Source: an uncultured Elusimicrobia bacterium
GTDB lineage: Bacteria; Elusimicrobiota; Endomicrobiia; Endomicrobiales; Endomicrobiaceae
Reading direction: 5' to 3'
NCBI GenBank assembly: GCA_937916125.1
Contig: CALGGE010000034.1
Span: 1-21,996, forward strand
DNA: 21,996 nt
This document shows positions 7,234 through 16,200 of this stretch, in pieces. The position numbers were made by a program, and so were the translations under genes. Position 1 is the stretch's first letter, and each line of letters starts with the position of its first letter. The notes below the pieces were generated by a model, which was not told the origin of the DNA, did not search any database, and saw nothing but the letters and a program-made list of their open reading frames with translations.

Positions 7234-7614
7234 ATGAATTTAAAAATTGTTTCAATGTTATTTTTTATTGCGATTACCGTGCAGAATGCTTATGCGGATG
7301 CCGCAACGGCTACTGCCACGCAGGCAGGAAGTGCTTTCGGCGGTTTAATGCCGTTGCTTATTATTTTTATATTTTTCTATCTTTTTTTAATCAGACCTCA
7401 GCAGAAACAGAGAAAAGAACATGAAAAAATGTTAAATGATTTAAAAAAAGACGATAAAATAATAACTTCAGGCGGGCTTTATGCAACCGTAGTTTCTGTT
7501 AATGCCGACGTGGTTGAAGCAAAAATTGCGGATAACATTAGAGTTAAAATAGTAAAATCGACGATTGTCAATGTTGTAAAAGATGAAGTTGTTACGCCTC
7601 AGATAGTAAAATAA
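7234..7614 (+). CDS. yajC: Sec translocase accessory subunit YajC
   Basis: A 126-residue inner-membrane protein that associates with SecDF and SecYEG. The start at 7234 follows CGGAGAAA and lies downstream of a consensus promoter. It gives MNLKIVSMLFFIAITVQNAYA, an N-terminal signal-like segment, then an Ala/Thr-rich linker. The diagnostic core follows: membrane helix LMPLLIIFIFFYLFLI, then RPQQKQRKEHEKMLNDLKK and DKIITSGGLYATVVSV. The family is usually 85–115 residues; the N-terminal signal-like extension makes this slightly longer. It opens the yajC–HD–secD–secF unit; the HD gene begins 12 nt after its stop. Confidence 0.93.
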   Translation: MNLKIVSMLFFIAITVQNAYADAATATATQAGSAFGGLMPLLIIFIFFYLFLIRPQQKQRKEHEKMLNDLKKDDKIITSGGLYATVVSVNADVVEAKIADNIRVKIVKSTIVNVVKDEVVTPQIVK

Positions 7615-7626
7615 CAGAGAAGTAAA

Positions 7627-8313
7627 ATGAGTATAGATGAAATTACTTTTTCAAATTTGACGCTTAAAGACGTAAAAAATAATGAAATCGTAAACACTTT
7701 CATACAGGCGGCAAACGATTATTTGGGTGCGATAGGTTATACGGAACACGGGTACAGACATGTTTCTCTTGTGTCCGCCGCAGCCGAAAATATTTTAAAA
7801 TCTTTAGGCTATCCGAAAAGAATTCAGGAACTTGCGGCAATTGCAGGTTATATTCACGATATCGGCAATGTTATCAACAGGCAGGATCACGGTCAATCTG
7901 CCGCTTTGATTTCCATGCATATATTAAGACAGATCGGGTTTACTCCCGACGAAATAGCGTTAATAGTTTCAGCCGTCGGTAATCACGAGGAAGAAATCGG
8001 CGAGCCGGTTAATCCCGTTGCCGCGGCTTTAATGATAGCAGACAAATCTGATGTGCATAAAACGAGAGTCCGTAACCCGAATGTCGGACAGTTCGATATT
8101 CACGACAGAGTTAATTTTGCCGTCGATAAATCTTTTCTGAATGTTGATAAAGAAAAAAGATTGATTTCTCTTAACTTAAATATTGACACCAAAATTTCTC
8201 AGGTAATAGAATATTTTGAAATTTTTATGTTAAGAATGAATATGTGTAAGAAAGCGGCAAAGTTTTTAGATTGTAAATTTGAATTAATAATAAATGAGAG
8301 GAAATTACTCTAA
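7627..8313 (+). CDS. HD-domain metal-dependent phosphohydrolase (second copy)
   Basis: A 228-residue soluble protein, paralogous end to end to the HD protein at 5327. Metal-ligand candidates are H41/H45 (HGYRH), the doublet H77–D78 in GYIHDIGN, H88 (RQDHGQSAA), and NHEEEIGEPVNP followed by MIADKSDVHKTRVRN. The tail IDTKISQVIEYFEIFMLRMN and CKFELIINERKLL is conserved with the first copy. GAGAAG precedes the ATG. The stop TAA shares its last A with the secD ATG (TAATG), so the two are translationally coupled. An HD enzyme inserted between yajC and secD is unusual in proteobacterial operons; whether it acts on export or is merely co-expressed is unknown. Confidence 0.85.
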   Translation: MSIDEITFSNLTLKDVKNNEIVNTFIQAANDYLGAIGYTEHGYRHVSLVSAAAENILKSLGYPKRIQELAAIAGYIHDIGNVINRQDHGQSAALISMHILRQIGFTPDEIALIVSAVGNHEEEIGEPVNPVAAALMIADKSDVHKTRVRNPNVGQFDIHDRVNFAVDKSFLNVDKEKRLISLNLNIDTKISQVIEYFEIFMLRMNMCKKAAKFLDCKFELIINERKLL

Positions 8314-9737
8314 TGAACAAACTTGGTTTTAGGACAGTCATCACAGCGTTGTTGATCATTCTTTCAGGTTATTTTTTGTTCCCGACATTCGAGTGGTACA
8401 ATATGACCGAAGACGAAAGAGCAAAAGCGGAAAAAACAAAAGATCCGATTCTCGGAAAAACTTTAAATTTGGGTTTGGATTTGAGAGGAGGAACACATCT
8501 TTTATTGGAAGTTGATGCTTCCAAACTTGACGAAAAAGTAAGCGTAAAAGATGCGGTTGACAGAGCGGTTGAAGTTATCAGAAACAGAATCGACCAGTTC
8601 GGTGTAGCCGAACCTTTAATTGCAAAGCAGGGCGACAGATGGATAGTTGTTCAGCTCCCCGGAATTAAAGACCCCGCAAGAGCAAAACAGCTTATCGGTA
8701 AAACGGCACTTTTGGAGTTCTGTTTGGTAAGCACCGATACTGCTGCATTAACGAAAATTCAGGATAAAATGAGGGATAAAGATTTAACAAAAGCCGAAGA
8801 AGCTTTGGCGGATGAAGAAATAAAAGCTTTAATACCCGAAGGATATTTTATAGCTGACAGCAAAGAAGATAACAGAGTATATTTACTTAAAAATGCTTCT
8901 TTAACCGGAGCATATTTGGTAAATGCAAAAGTTGAACTTGCGACGGGCGGGTTCGGTTATCCGCACGTTTCTTTGGAATTTAACAAAGACGGTTCCAAAA
9001 TATTTGCCGATGTTACGGGTAACAACATAGACAGACAGTTGGCTATTGTTCTTGACGGTATAGTTCAGTCGGCACCTTCCATCAGATCCAGAATTCCCGA
9101 CGGAAAAGCTATTATCGAAGGCAACTTTAATGCCGACGAAGCAAAACTGTTGGCTACGGTATTAAGAGCCGGTGCATTGCCTGCTCCCGTAAATATTATC
9201 GAGGAAAGAACCGTAGGTCCCAGCCTCGGAGACGATTCCATAAGTAAAGGTTTTAAATCTGCTTTAATAGGTGTATTGGTGGTTGTTTTGTTTATGTTTA
9301 TATATTACGGTTTTTCGGGACTTATTGCCGATATAGCTTTAATATTAAATCTTTTTATACTTATGGGAATAATGTCTTATTTCCAATTTACTTTGACTTT
9401 GCCGGGTATTGCCGGTATCGCGTTAACGCTTGCAATGGCCGTTGACGCAAATGTTCTTATCCTTGAAAGAATAAGAGAAGAATTGAATATCGGTAAAACG
9501 TCCAGAGTTGCGGTTGATGCCGGTTATCAAAAAGCTTTTGTAACAATTTTCGATTCGAACTTAACTACGCTTATAGCTGCTGTTTTTCTGTTCCAGTTCG
9601 GAACCGGACCTATAAAAGGTTTTGCTGTTACGTTGACGATAGGTTTGTGTATCAGTATGTTCACGGCCGTAGTTGTTACAAAATTGATATATGATTTCTT
9701 ATTTAAAGAAAATTTCTTAAATAAAATAAAATTATAA
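8313..9737 (+). CDS. secD: protein translocase subunit SecD
   Basis: A 474-residue RND-like membrane protein. With SecF it uses the proton-motive force to pull secreted proteins across the membrane. Features in order: N-terminal helix (residues ~5–25), the D1 signature LGLDLRGGTHLLLEVD, then RVIEVIRNRIDQFGVAEPLI-like text and IVVQLPGIKDPARAKQLIGK of the P1 periplasmic domain. Next come VSLEFNKDGSKIFADVT, LDGIVQSAPSIRSRI, and five C-terminal helices beginning at SALIGVLVVVLFMFIYYG. The helix-4 motif AMAVDANVLILERIREE contains the conserved Asp. It is shorter than E. coli SecD (~615) because the periplasmic region is reduced, within the family range. ATG overlaps the preceding stop by one base; secF follows after 16 nt. 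Confidence 0.97.
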   Translation: MNKLGFRTVITALLIILSGYFLFPTFEWYNMTEDERAKAEKTKDPILGKTLNLGLDLRGGTHLLLEVDASKLDEKVSVKDAVDRAVEVIRNRIDQFGVAEPLIAKQGDRWIVVQLPGIKDPARAKQLIGKTALLEFCLVSTDTAALTKIQDKMRDKDLTKAEEALADEEIKALIPEGYFIADSKEDNRVYLLKNASLTGAYLVNAKVELATGGFGYPHVSLEFNKDGSKIFADVTGNNIDRQLAIVLDGIVQSAPSIRSRIPDGKAIIEGNFNADEAKLLATVLRAGALPAPVNIIEERTVGPSLGDDSISKGFKSALIGVLVVVLFMFIYYGFSGLIADIALILNLFILMGIMSYFQFTLTLPGIAGIALTLAMAVDANVLILERIREELNIGKTSRVAVDAGYQKAFVTIFDSNLTTLIAAVFLFQFGTGPIKGFAVTLTIGLCISMFTAVVVTKLIYDFLFKENFLNKIKL

Positions 9738-9753
9738 TAATCGGAGGAACATC

Positions 9754-10671
9754 GTGCAATTTTTTAAGACACCTAAAATAGATTTTATAGGTAAAAGATA
9801 TTTGTCTTTTTCAATATCAATAATATTGATAATCGTAAGCTGTTATGCAATTTTTGTCAAAAAGCCCAACTACGGTATAGATTTCAGCGGCGGTATTTTG
9901 ATGCAGATGTCATTTGACAAAGAAATAAAAATGGATTTGGTAAGAGAAGGATTGTCGCAAAATAAAGATTTGGCTTTTGAGCTTCAATCTACGGGCAAAA
10001 ACGGAATAATCGTAAGAATAAAGAAAACGGAAAAAACTCAGGAAGAAATGGCAAATACGATACTTTCGGTTTTGCAGGCAAAATTTGCCGATACGAATAT
10101 AACCGTTGACAGAGTAGAGTATGTAGGTCCTGCCGTCGGAAAACATTTGACCAAACAGGCTTTATATGCTTTCAGTTTTGTTTTCTTGGGTATCATCATT
10201 TATGTCGCTTTCAGATTTAAATCCGCACTTTGGGGCGTTTCCGGAGTTCTTGCTCTTATCCATGATGTGTTTGTTACTTTCGGATTAATGGTTTTGATGG
10301 GCAAACAGATCGATTTAACGCTTGTTGCCGCTCTTTTAACCATAGCAGGTTACTCGATTAACGATACCATAGTTTTATTCGACAGAATAAGAGAGAATTT
10401 AAGGCTTATCGCAAAAGAAACTTTTGCAAATACCATAAATATAAGTATTAACGAAGTTTTAGGCAGAACTGTTATTACATCGTTAACCGTTATTTTTGTA
10501 GCTCTTATTATTTTCTTCTTGGGCGGTGAAGTTATACATGATTTCGGTTTGGCTATGCTTATAGGTTCAATACTGGGAACATATTCCAGCGTATTTATTT
10601 GTGCTCCTTTAACCTATGAATGGGAAAAGAGAAAAAGAGACAGATATAAAAAGAATATGATAAAAAAGTAA
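9754..10671 (+). CDS. secF: protein translocase subunit SecF
   Basis: A 305-residue partner of SecD. The start is GTG at 9754, fixed by a strong GGAGG at 9743–9747 six bases upstream. It has an N-terminal helix (RYLSFSISIILIIVSCYAIF), the D2-type signature YGIDFSGGILMQMSF, a short periplasmic domain (VDRVEYVGPAVGKHLT) and five further helices. These include GVSGVLALIHDVFVTFGLMV, AGYSINDTIVLFDRIRENLR and SLTVIFVALIIFFLGG. It ends in the basic tail WEKRKRDRYKKNMIKK. It is the last gene of the export operon and is followed by a strong terminator. Confidence 0.97.
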   Translation: MQFFKTPKIDFIGKRYLSFSISIILIIVSCYAIFVKKPNYGIDFSGGILMQMSFDKEIKMDLVREGLSQNKDLAFELQSTGKNGIIVRIKKTEKTQEEMANTILSVLQAKFADTNITVDRVEYVGPAVGKHLTKQALYAFSFVFLGIIIYVAFRFKSALWGVSGVLALIHDVFVTFGLMVLMGKQIDLTLVAALLTIAGYSINDTIVLFDRIRENLRLIAKETFANTINISINEVLGRTVITSLTVIFVALIIFFLGGEVIHDFGLAMLIGSILGTYSSVFICAPLTYEWEKRKRDRYKKNMIKK

Positions 10672-10702
10672 TCAATAATATATAAATATCATTAAAAAAA
10701 TT

Positions 10703-10738
10703 AAAATCAGGCATAGAATTTTTCATATGCCTGATTTT
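10703..10738 (+). terminator. intrinsic terminator after secF
   Basis: AAAATCAGGCATA (10703–10715) and TATGCCTGATTTT (10726–10738) form a perfect 13-bp stem with a 10-nt loop, flanked by A and T runs on the two sides. It lies 32 nt after the secF stop and closes the operon. The A/T flanks would also permit function on the minus strand. Confidence 0.9.
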
Positions 10739-10760
10739 TCAAATTTTTTACAATTTTTTT

Positions 10761-10789
10761 TTGATATTTTTTATTAAATGGAATATAAT
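10761..10789 (+). promoter_or_regulatory. promoter TTGATA–17–TATAAT implying a leaderless mRNA
   Basis: TTGATA (10761–10766), 17-bp spacer, perfect TATAAT (10784–10789). Only seven bases (10790–10796) separate the -10 box from the ATG at 10797, so transcription should begin at or within a base or two of the start codon. There is no Shine-Dalgarno. Confidence 0.75.
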
Positions 10790-10796
10790 TTAAAGT

Positions 10797-13700
10797 ATGT
10801 TTAAGAAACTGTTTAAAAGAAAATTATCGGTTCAATTTTTAAGTTTGACACTCTCGGTAAGCTTGATAATAACAAGTTTGCAGGGGTTGGCTTTTGCCGT
10901 GCCTGCCGCAGTAAATGTGTTGCCTGCGGTCATGCAACCGGAACGGATTAATACAAATATTATTCCGTTTAATATAGGACGTGTAACCGAGACGACTTAT
11001 AACGGCGACGGAAAAGTGCTTGTGTTGATACAGGATTTGCATTCACATAAACAAACTCAGGAAAATATAAACGCCATATTGAATGTATTGGATAAAAAGT
11101 ACGGCATAAAAAATATTTGGTTGGAAGGTGCAAGCGGGGAACTTAATACAGGATGGTTGTCGACGGTTCGTGATAAGGCGGAAAGAGAAAAAATTATACA
11201 ACTTCTTTTGGAAAACGGGCGTCTTACGGGGGCGGAGCTTTTTTCCGTGAGAACGAACAGACCGGAAATATTGAAAGGTCTTGAAAACAGAGATGTATAT
11301 CTTACAAACTTTGACAGATTAAAAGAAATACATAATAAGAGAGAAGAAATAGAAGCTTACATTCCTAAAATAAAAGCAATTCTTAATGCAAAAATCGAAA
11401 AGTACTTCTCTCGGGAAAACAAAAAAATAAATGTTCTTCGGAAAAATAATATTAACGGAAAAATAAATTCGGAAAAATATTTTCGCGTTATTTTTAAAGC
11501 AAGTAAAAAAGCAAAAATTGATTTAAGCAGGTACGAACAAATATCAAAATATATTTATGTTTCGAATAAACTGAAAGATATAAACTTTAATAAGGTAAAC
11601 AAAGAAATAAAAGAACTTCTTGCGGAGTTAAAGAATTTGTTGCCGTATCAACGGTATACAAATTTGGTTAATAAAGTAAATAATAAAGAATCCGAGACGG
11701 AGTTTTATGTCGATATAAAGAATTTTGCCGACGAAAAAGGTCTGTCGGGAAAATATAAATATGCCGAAAAATTCTTTGAATATCTTACTTATAGAGAGAT
11801 GTTAAATCCCATAGAGCTTGCCGAGCAGGAAGAAGAACTGATAAATGAAATACAAATAAATTTTGCACAAACGGGATACGAAAAAGATGTTTTGTTTTTG
11901 AAAAAATATTTCGGACTGTTGGAAAGTTATCTTAATAATAAAATTACGGCAGATGAATACGGATATTTTGAAAATAACAAAGAAAAATTTAAAACACTTT
12001 GGGCAAAATATGTAGATATCGACGGAATAATAAATATCAACAAATATTTTGATTTGTTTGAAGAATTTTACGGAGACAATGTAGAAAGAAACAGATATTT
12101 TATAGAGAATATAACCGGAGTAAAGCCCGAAACGGAAAAAAATACGATAATAATAAAGGCTCCCGAACAATACAATGCAAAAGCCGTTGAGGAACTGAGC
12201 AAAGAAAAAGACGGAATAGATGTATTGATAGCGGGCGGATTTCATACAAGGGGTTTAAGTAAATTATTTGATGAAGAAAAAATAAATTATATAGTAATAA
12301 CACCGAATGTAACAAGCGAAACCGTAACAAGCGACAAATTGTATGAAAATATGTTTGCGGAAGAATATGAAATAGTAAAAGAAAAATTCGCAAATATACC
12401 GACGACGGCATTAATACGCGAAGTTATTAACAAAGCCGGAAGTATAGAAAGTATAAGAGAAGATAACGGAGTAATAGAACTTGTTACCAAAAAAGGAACA
12501 ATAAAGCTCGGAACGGACGGAACAATAAACGGTAAAATCTTAAAAGGAAAAAAGAATGACGGAAATCTCAGTCAGGAACAAGCTGAAATTGCTGCAGAGG
12601 CATTTATCAATTTACAGGAGTATTTAAAAAAAGTAAGAGAAAATAAGAGAAGAAAAACCGCCGGCAAAAAAACCGAAAGTCTGAAAACATTAAAAACAAA
12701 AATTGCACAACAGATAAACAAAATAGATAATAAAGTTTTGGCGAAAGCTTTTAAAGATAAACTTGGAACGGTACCGGGTTCGAAAAAAAGATTGGATATT
12801 ATTGATAAGGTTTTAATAACAATCATATTTGTCTCAGGCATTACCTCTATACTATATGTTCCTACGCACAATTTATATTCCCGCTTTAGGACGGAGTCGT
12901 TGAGAGAAGATATTGTTGCTGTAACAACCGCAGATGACAGTTCGTCCGAGCAGGAAAAAAATAATACATTACGACTTAAGGCTTTGGTGTCGGCTTTAGA
13001 ATCCAACAAGATATTGTCAATGACCAAACATGAATATGTTGAAAATAATAATATATCCGTAATGAAGAAATTTTTAGATAAAAACTTTTTAAGAATATAC
13101 TTAAATGATAAATTTGTCGATTATTGTGAATACGAAGAATTGCCCGTTATTGAACAATATAATTTGGCGATAAATTTTTTAAGACAAATAAACACTGTTT
13201 TTAAAGGTGATTTATCGGATTTGCCGGAAGAGATTTTTGATGATATTATCGTTGAAACAGTTTCTTATTACAACGAAGTTGCCGAAATCGCAAAAGAAAT
13301 AAATGTGTTGGATGGTGATACTGCCGTATTCGGTATTCACGCCAGAAATGCCGCCGATAACGGCGTCAAAAGATTTTCTTCAAGGGGTATGCGTAGAATT
13401 TTGGAGATATTAAATATAACACCTTATGCTTTTGATGCTTTGGAACTTTATGATACGGAATCCGTATCCGATAAGAAAAATATAGAAGATTTTTTTGATA
13501 AAATAATTAATTTTGATAAATACGGAAAAGAAAAAGGTTTGTTTATTTTTGACGGGCATGGAACAAACAACAGATTTATATACGGAAAAAGTGAAAATTT
13601 TTATTATTTCGATTCTTTTACCGCGGAAGAATTTGCAAATGTTTTAATAAAAGCAAATAATAACGGAGTTGATTTAAGAACAAAAGTTTTTGTGTTTCAG

Positions 13701-16178
13701 GATTGTCATTCCGACGAATTTTCAAAAAAAATAATAAATAAATTACAATCTGCGGGAATCGAAAATTTGCCGGTAATAATTATCGGGACAAGCGAAGAAA
13801 CAAAAATCGCTTACAGTGTTCCGGTTTCCGAATACGAATACGATAAAAGTAGCGAAAAATATTATGTTTCAAGTTTGGAGTATTCGATAATAGAGTATCT
13901 GCAAAATTTACCTCGGGAAGAATTAGAACAAAACGAAGGTCATTTAACGTTGTGGCAAATTGCCGTAGCTCCGATGCGGGCATCAAATCATACCGTATAT
14001 TTGTCAAGCCCCAAGATAGAACAATTAAATAATGAATACGCAAAAAAACTTAGAGAGTTGACGGAAGCGGGAGACGACAATTTAAGCGATGAACAAAAAT
14101 ATACTGCTTTACAATCCGAAAAAACAATAAATCTTTTGATAAAAATTGCAAAAACTTTAAAGTTGAAAAATCCCGAACAATTCAGATACAGTTCGTTGGG
14201 AGTAGCTGTCGGTGTTATATCGGAAACCGTAAGTTTCTTTAAATTTTTTGATACCGCAAGCAGCCCGAGTTTCGAAAAACAGCACAGGAATTTAACTGCA
14301 GGTCAACGAGCCGCAATATGGATAATAAGGATATTAACGGTAAGTTCTGCCGTATTTGTATTTCTGAATCCAGTAAGTAATATTTTGATAATACCGGTAG
14401 CAATACTTACCGAAAGCATAACACATTTCATATATAACGAGTTTCAATTGTTAATCGGAAATAATAAAAAAATGCTTCAGACGGACAATGATTCTGTCGA
14501 AGAAAGTAAACCTTTTGAATTATTTTCATCGATACGGATGCTGTTTTTGAAAATAAAGGCAAATTTTAAAGTAAAAGCGGAAGTTATAGCCGTTGTTGAT
14601 GTTAATGACGAAAAAGCAATCCGCGAAGCAACGGAAACGGCAGAGAGGGGAATAAAAGTAAAACTGATAATACTAAATTCCGAAACGGGAAATATTACCG
14701 ACGAAACAGGCAAAATATTGGATATTGACGGAACGGAAAAAGTTTTTGAATTATCAGGCGTTAACGATAATTTGGAAATAATAAAGTATGAAGCCGTTGA
14801 CGGTAAAAAAATCGCAGGAAGAGCAGTCGTGCCGGCATTGTTAACAGATATTAAAAACGGCAGTTTGATAAGCCGAAGGAGTAAAAAAGTTCTTTATATT
14901 TCACCGTCGCTTATTGACGGACAGGAAGATGTTGTTGACGGGTATATCAATACCGGAGTTCTGCTTGCTACAGGTTCAAGAAGTATCAAAGGTGCTTTGG
15001 TAAAAGGTTTGTTGAATTACGGAAATGTAAAGACGCAGGCCTTAAGCGATATGGTAATACGGACCGGAAATATTTTCGGTAATTATAAAATTGACGATAT
15101 AACCGATGCCGTTCTTGACGATTTGAATGCAAAAGGAATATCAAATGTAATGACGGATGTCTCGGGGAAAACCGAAGCGGAAATAATTGAAAAAATTAAT
15201 TTAATAAAATCAAAAAATATGCAGGTCGTTATTTACGGAGATAATGCCGAAAGTTTACAAATAAAAGGTATTGAAACTGTAGCATATAATGCCCCCAAAA
15301 AAGGACAGAGAATAATAATTGATTACGGCACGGAAATTGCCTACGGAACTGATTTGACAAATGTTATAATAAATGTTGCCAAAAAAGACGGAGAGAATAT
15401 AATACTTACTCCCGATATAATAAAAAGATTTATAGTTATGGGTGCTTCGATAGCTTTTGACGGAGAAGTACTGAGAGAAGTAAGCAGGGAGTCTACCGCC
15501 GAGAACGGAATAACAATGTTGGAAATAATTAAGGCGATGTTCGTCGATACTCCGGAAGAGAAAGCAAGAAAGAAAAAAAACGCAGGTGTCAGAGCCGCAA
15601 GAAAACTTAATAAAGTAAATGTTGCCGATATCGATAAATTAACCGGGTACATAAAAATATTAAGAAGAATTGATATTGAAAAAATCCCCGATATAAGTTA
15701 TCGGGATTTTATATATGATATTATTGAATCGTCAAACAACAAATCTGCCGTTTATGATATAAGGCACAGATTGTTTGAGAAAATCGACAGATATGAACTT
15801 TTAGGCATACTGGAAGGTTTGTTGCAGATAATCGAGTCGGAAAAAATAATGCCAGATATAAAAGATGTTGATGTAACGGATAATATGAATGAACTTCTTG
15901 CAATGCTTGCCGAATACAGACTACTGACGGGGAAAAGTTATGACAGGCAAAGCGGTTCGGAAGTCGTTAAGGTTTTGGGTGATAAAGGACATTATGAAAT
16001 ACTGCGGGAACTTAGAGATATTCTGAAAGAGGAAGATATTTCCGACGAAGACAAAACTTTTGCCGTAAGCGGAATAATAGAAATTTTATTGCTTGATAAT
16101 TTAAGAGTGTTCGCCGACATTGAAAAAATGTTTGATACGGATATTAAGAATTTGCATGCATTATTGTCGGCAGCTTAA
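10797..16178 (+). CDS. giant exported multidomain protein: EreA/ChaN-like domain plus caspase-like (clan CD) His/Cys dyad
   Basis: 1,793 residues, function unknown. Residues 1–34 are a signal peptide (LAFA|VPAA). Region ~75–500 resembles the EreA/ChaN/TraB-like fold seen in large Omnitrophota/Elusimicrobiota proteins: VLIQDLHSHKQTQENI (H82, H84), IWLEGASGE, RNRYFIENI and VLIAGGFHTRGL (H483). A basic linker and predicted helix ~672–688 follow. Region ~880–1010 has two strand-plus-catalytic motifs, LFIFDGHGTN (H921) and VFVFQDCHSDE (C970). They are 49 residues apart, the pattern of clan CD peptidases (caspase/gingipain/CHAT). A helical hairpin at ~1174–1215 is probably membrane-embedded. The last ~570 residues, with alpha/beta stretches such as VLYISPSLIDGQEDVVDGY and a charged helical tail, match nothing I recognise. 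The gene is monocistronic with a leaderless promoter; a convergent gene ends 22 bp downstream. Confidence 0.75.
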   Translation: MFKKLFKRKLSVQFLSLTLSVSLIITSLQGLAFAVPAAVNVLPAVMQPERINTNIIPFNIGRVTETTYNGDGKVLVLIQDLHSHKQTQENINAILNVLDKKYGIKNIWLEGASGELNTGWLSTVRDKAEREKIIQLLLENGRLTGAELFSVRTNRPEILKGLENRDVYLTNFDRLKEIHNKREEIEAYIPKIKAILNAKIEKYFSRENKKINVLRKNNINGKINSEKYFRVIFKASKKAKIDLSRYEQISKYIYVSNKLKDINFNKVNKEIKELLAELKNLLPYQRYTNLVNKVNNKESETEFYVDIKNFADEKGLSGKYKYAEKFFEYLTYREMLNPIELAEQEEELINEIQINFAQTGYEKDVLFLKKYFGLLESYLNNKITADEYGYFENNKEKFKTLWAKYVDIDGIININKYFDLFEEFYGDNVERNRYFIENITGVKPETEKNTIIIKAPEQYNAKAVEELSKEKDGIDVLIAGGFHTRGLSKLFDEEKINYIVITPNVTSETVTSDKLYENMFAEEYEIVKEKFANIPTTALIREVINKAGSIESIREDNGVIELVTKKGTIKLGTDGTINGKILKGKKNDGNLSQEQAEIAAEAFINLQEYLKKVRENKRRKTAGKKTESLKTLKTKIAQQINKIDNKVLAKAFKDKLGTVPGSKKRLDIIDKVLITIIFVSGITSILYVPTHNLYSRFRTESLREDIVAVTTADDSSSEQEKNNTLRLKALVSALESNKILSMTKHEYVENNNISVMKKFLDKNFLRIYLNDKFVDYCEYEELPVIEQYNLAINFLRQINTVFKGDLSDLPEEIFDDIIVETVSYYNEVAEIAKEINVLDGDTAVFGIHARNAADNGVKRFSSRGMRRILEILNITPYAFDALELYDTESVSDKKNIEDFFDKIINFDKYGKEKGLFIFDGHGTNNRFIYGKSENFYYFDSFTAEEFANVLIKANNNGVDLRTKVFVFQDCHSDEFSKKIINKLQSAGIENLPVIIIGTSEETKIAYSVPVSEYEYDKSSEKYYVSSLEYSIIEYLQNLPREELEQNEGHLTLWQIAVAPMRASNHTVYLSSPKIEQLNNEYAKKLRELTEAGDDNLSDEQKYTALQSEKTINLLIKIAKTLKLKNPEQFRYSSLGVAVGVISETVSFFKFFDTASSPSFEKQHRNLTAGQRAAIWIIRILTVSSAVFVFLNPVSNILIIPVAILTESITHFIYNEFQLLIGNNKKMLQTDNDSVEESKPFELFSSIRMLFLKIKANFKVKAEVIAVVDVNDEKAIREATETAERGIKVKLIILNSETGNITDETGKILDIDGTEKVFELSGVNDNLEIIKYEAVDGKKIAGRAVVPALLTDIKNGSLISRRSKKVLYISPSLIDGQEDVVDGYINTGVLLATGSRSIKGALVKGLLNYGNVKTQALSDMVIRTGNIFGNYKIDDITDAVLDDLNAKGISNVMTDVSGKTEAEIIEKINLIKSKNMQVVIYGDNAESLQIKGIETVAYNAPKKGQRIIIDYGTEIAYGTDLTNVIINVAKKDGENIILTPDIIKRFIVMGASIAFDGEVLREVSRESTAENGITMLEIIKAMFVDTPEEKARKKKNAGVRAARKLNKVNVADIDKLTGYIKILRRIDIEKIPDISYRDFIYDIIESSNNKSAVYDIRHRLFEKIDRYELLGILEGLLQIIESEKIMPDIKDVDVTDNMNELLAMLAEYRLLTGKSYDRQSGSEVVKVLGDKGHYEILRELRDILKEEDISDEDKTFAVSGIIEILLLDNLRVFADIEKMFDTDIKNLHALLSAA

Positions 16179-16200
16179 AAACGATATGAAATTTTTTATT

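Noticed and set aside
12780..12900. Possibility that the giant ORF is two genes fused by a sequencing error near the helix at ~672–688
   Set aside because: The frame is continuous, and no stop, Shine-Dalgarno or promoter is visible at that point. It is kept as a single protein, though a natural fusion cannot be excluded.
11802..13027. Several minus-strand ORFs of 67–151 residues opposite the giant gene
   Set aside because: They are antisense shadows with Phe/Ile/Tyr-rich low-complexity translations, no ribosome sites and no recognisable domains.
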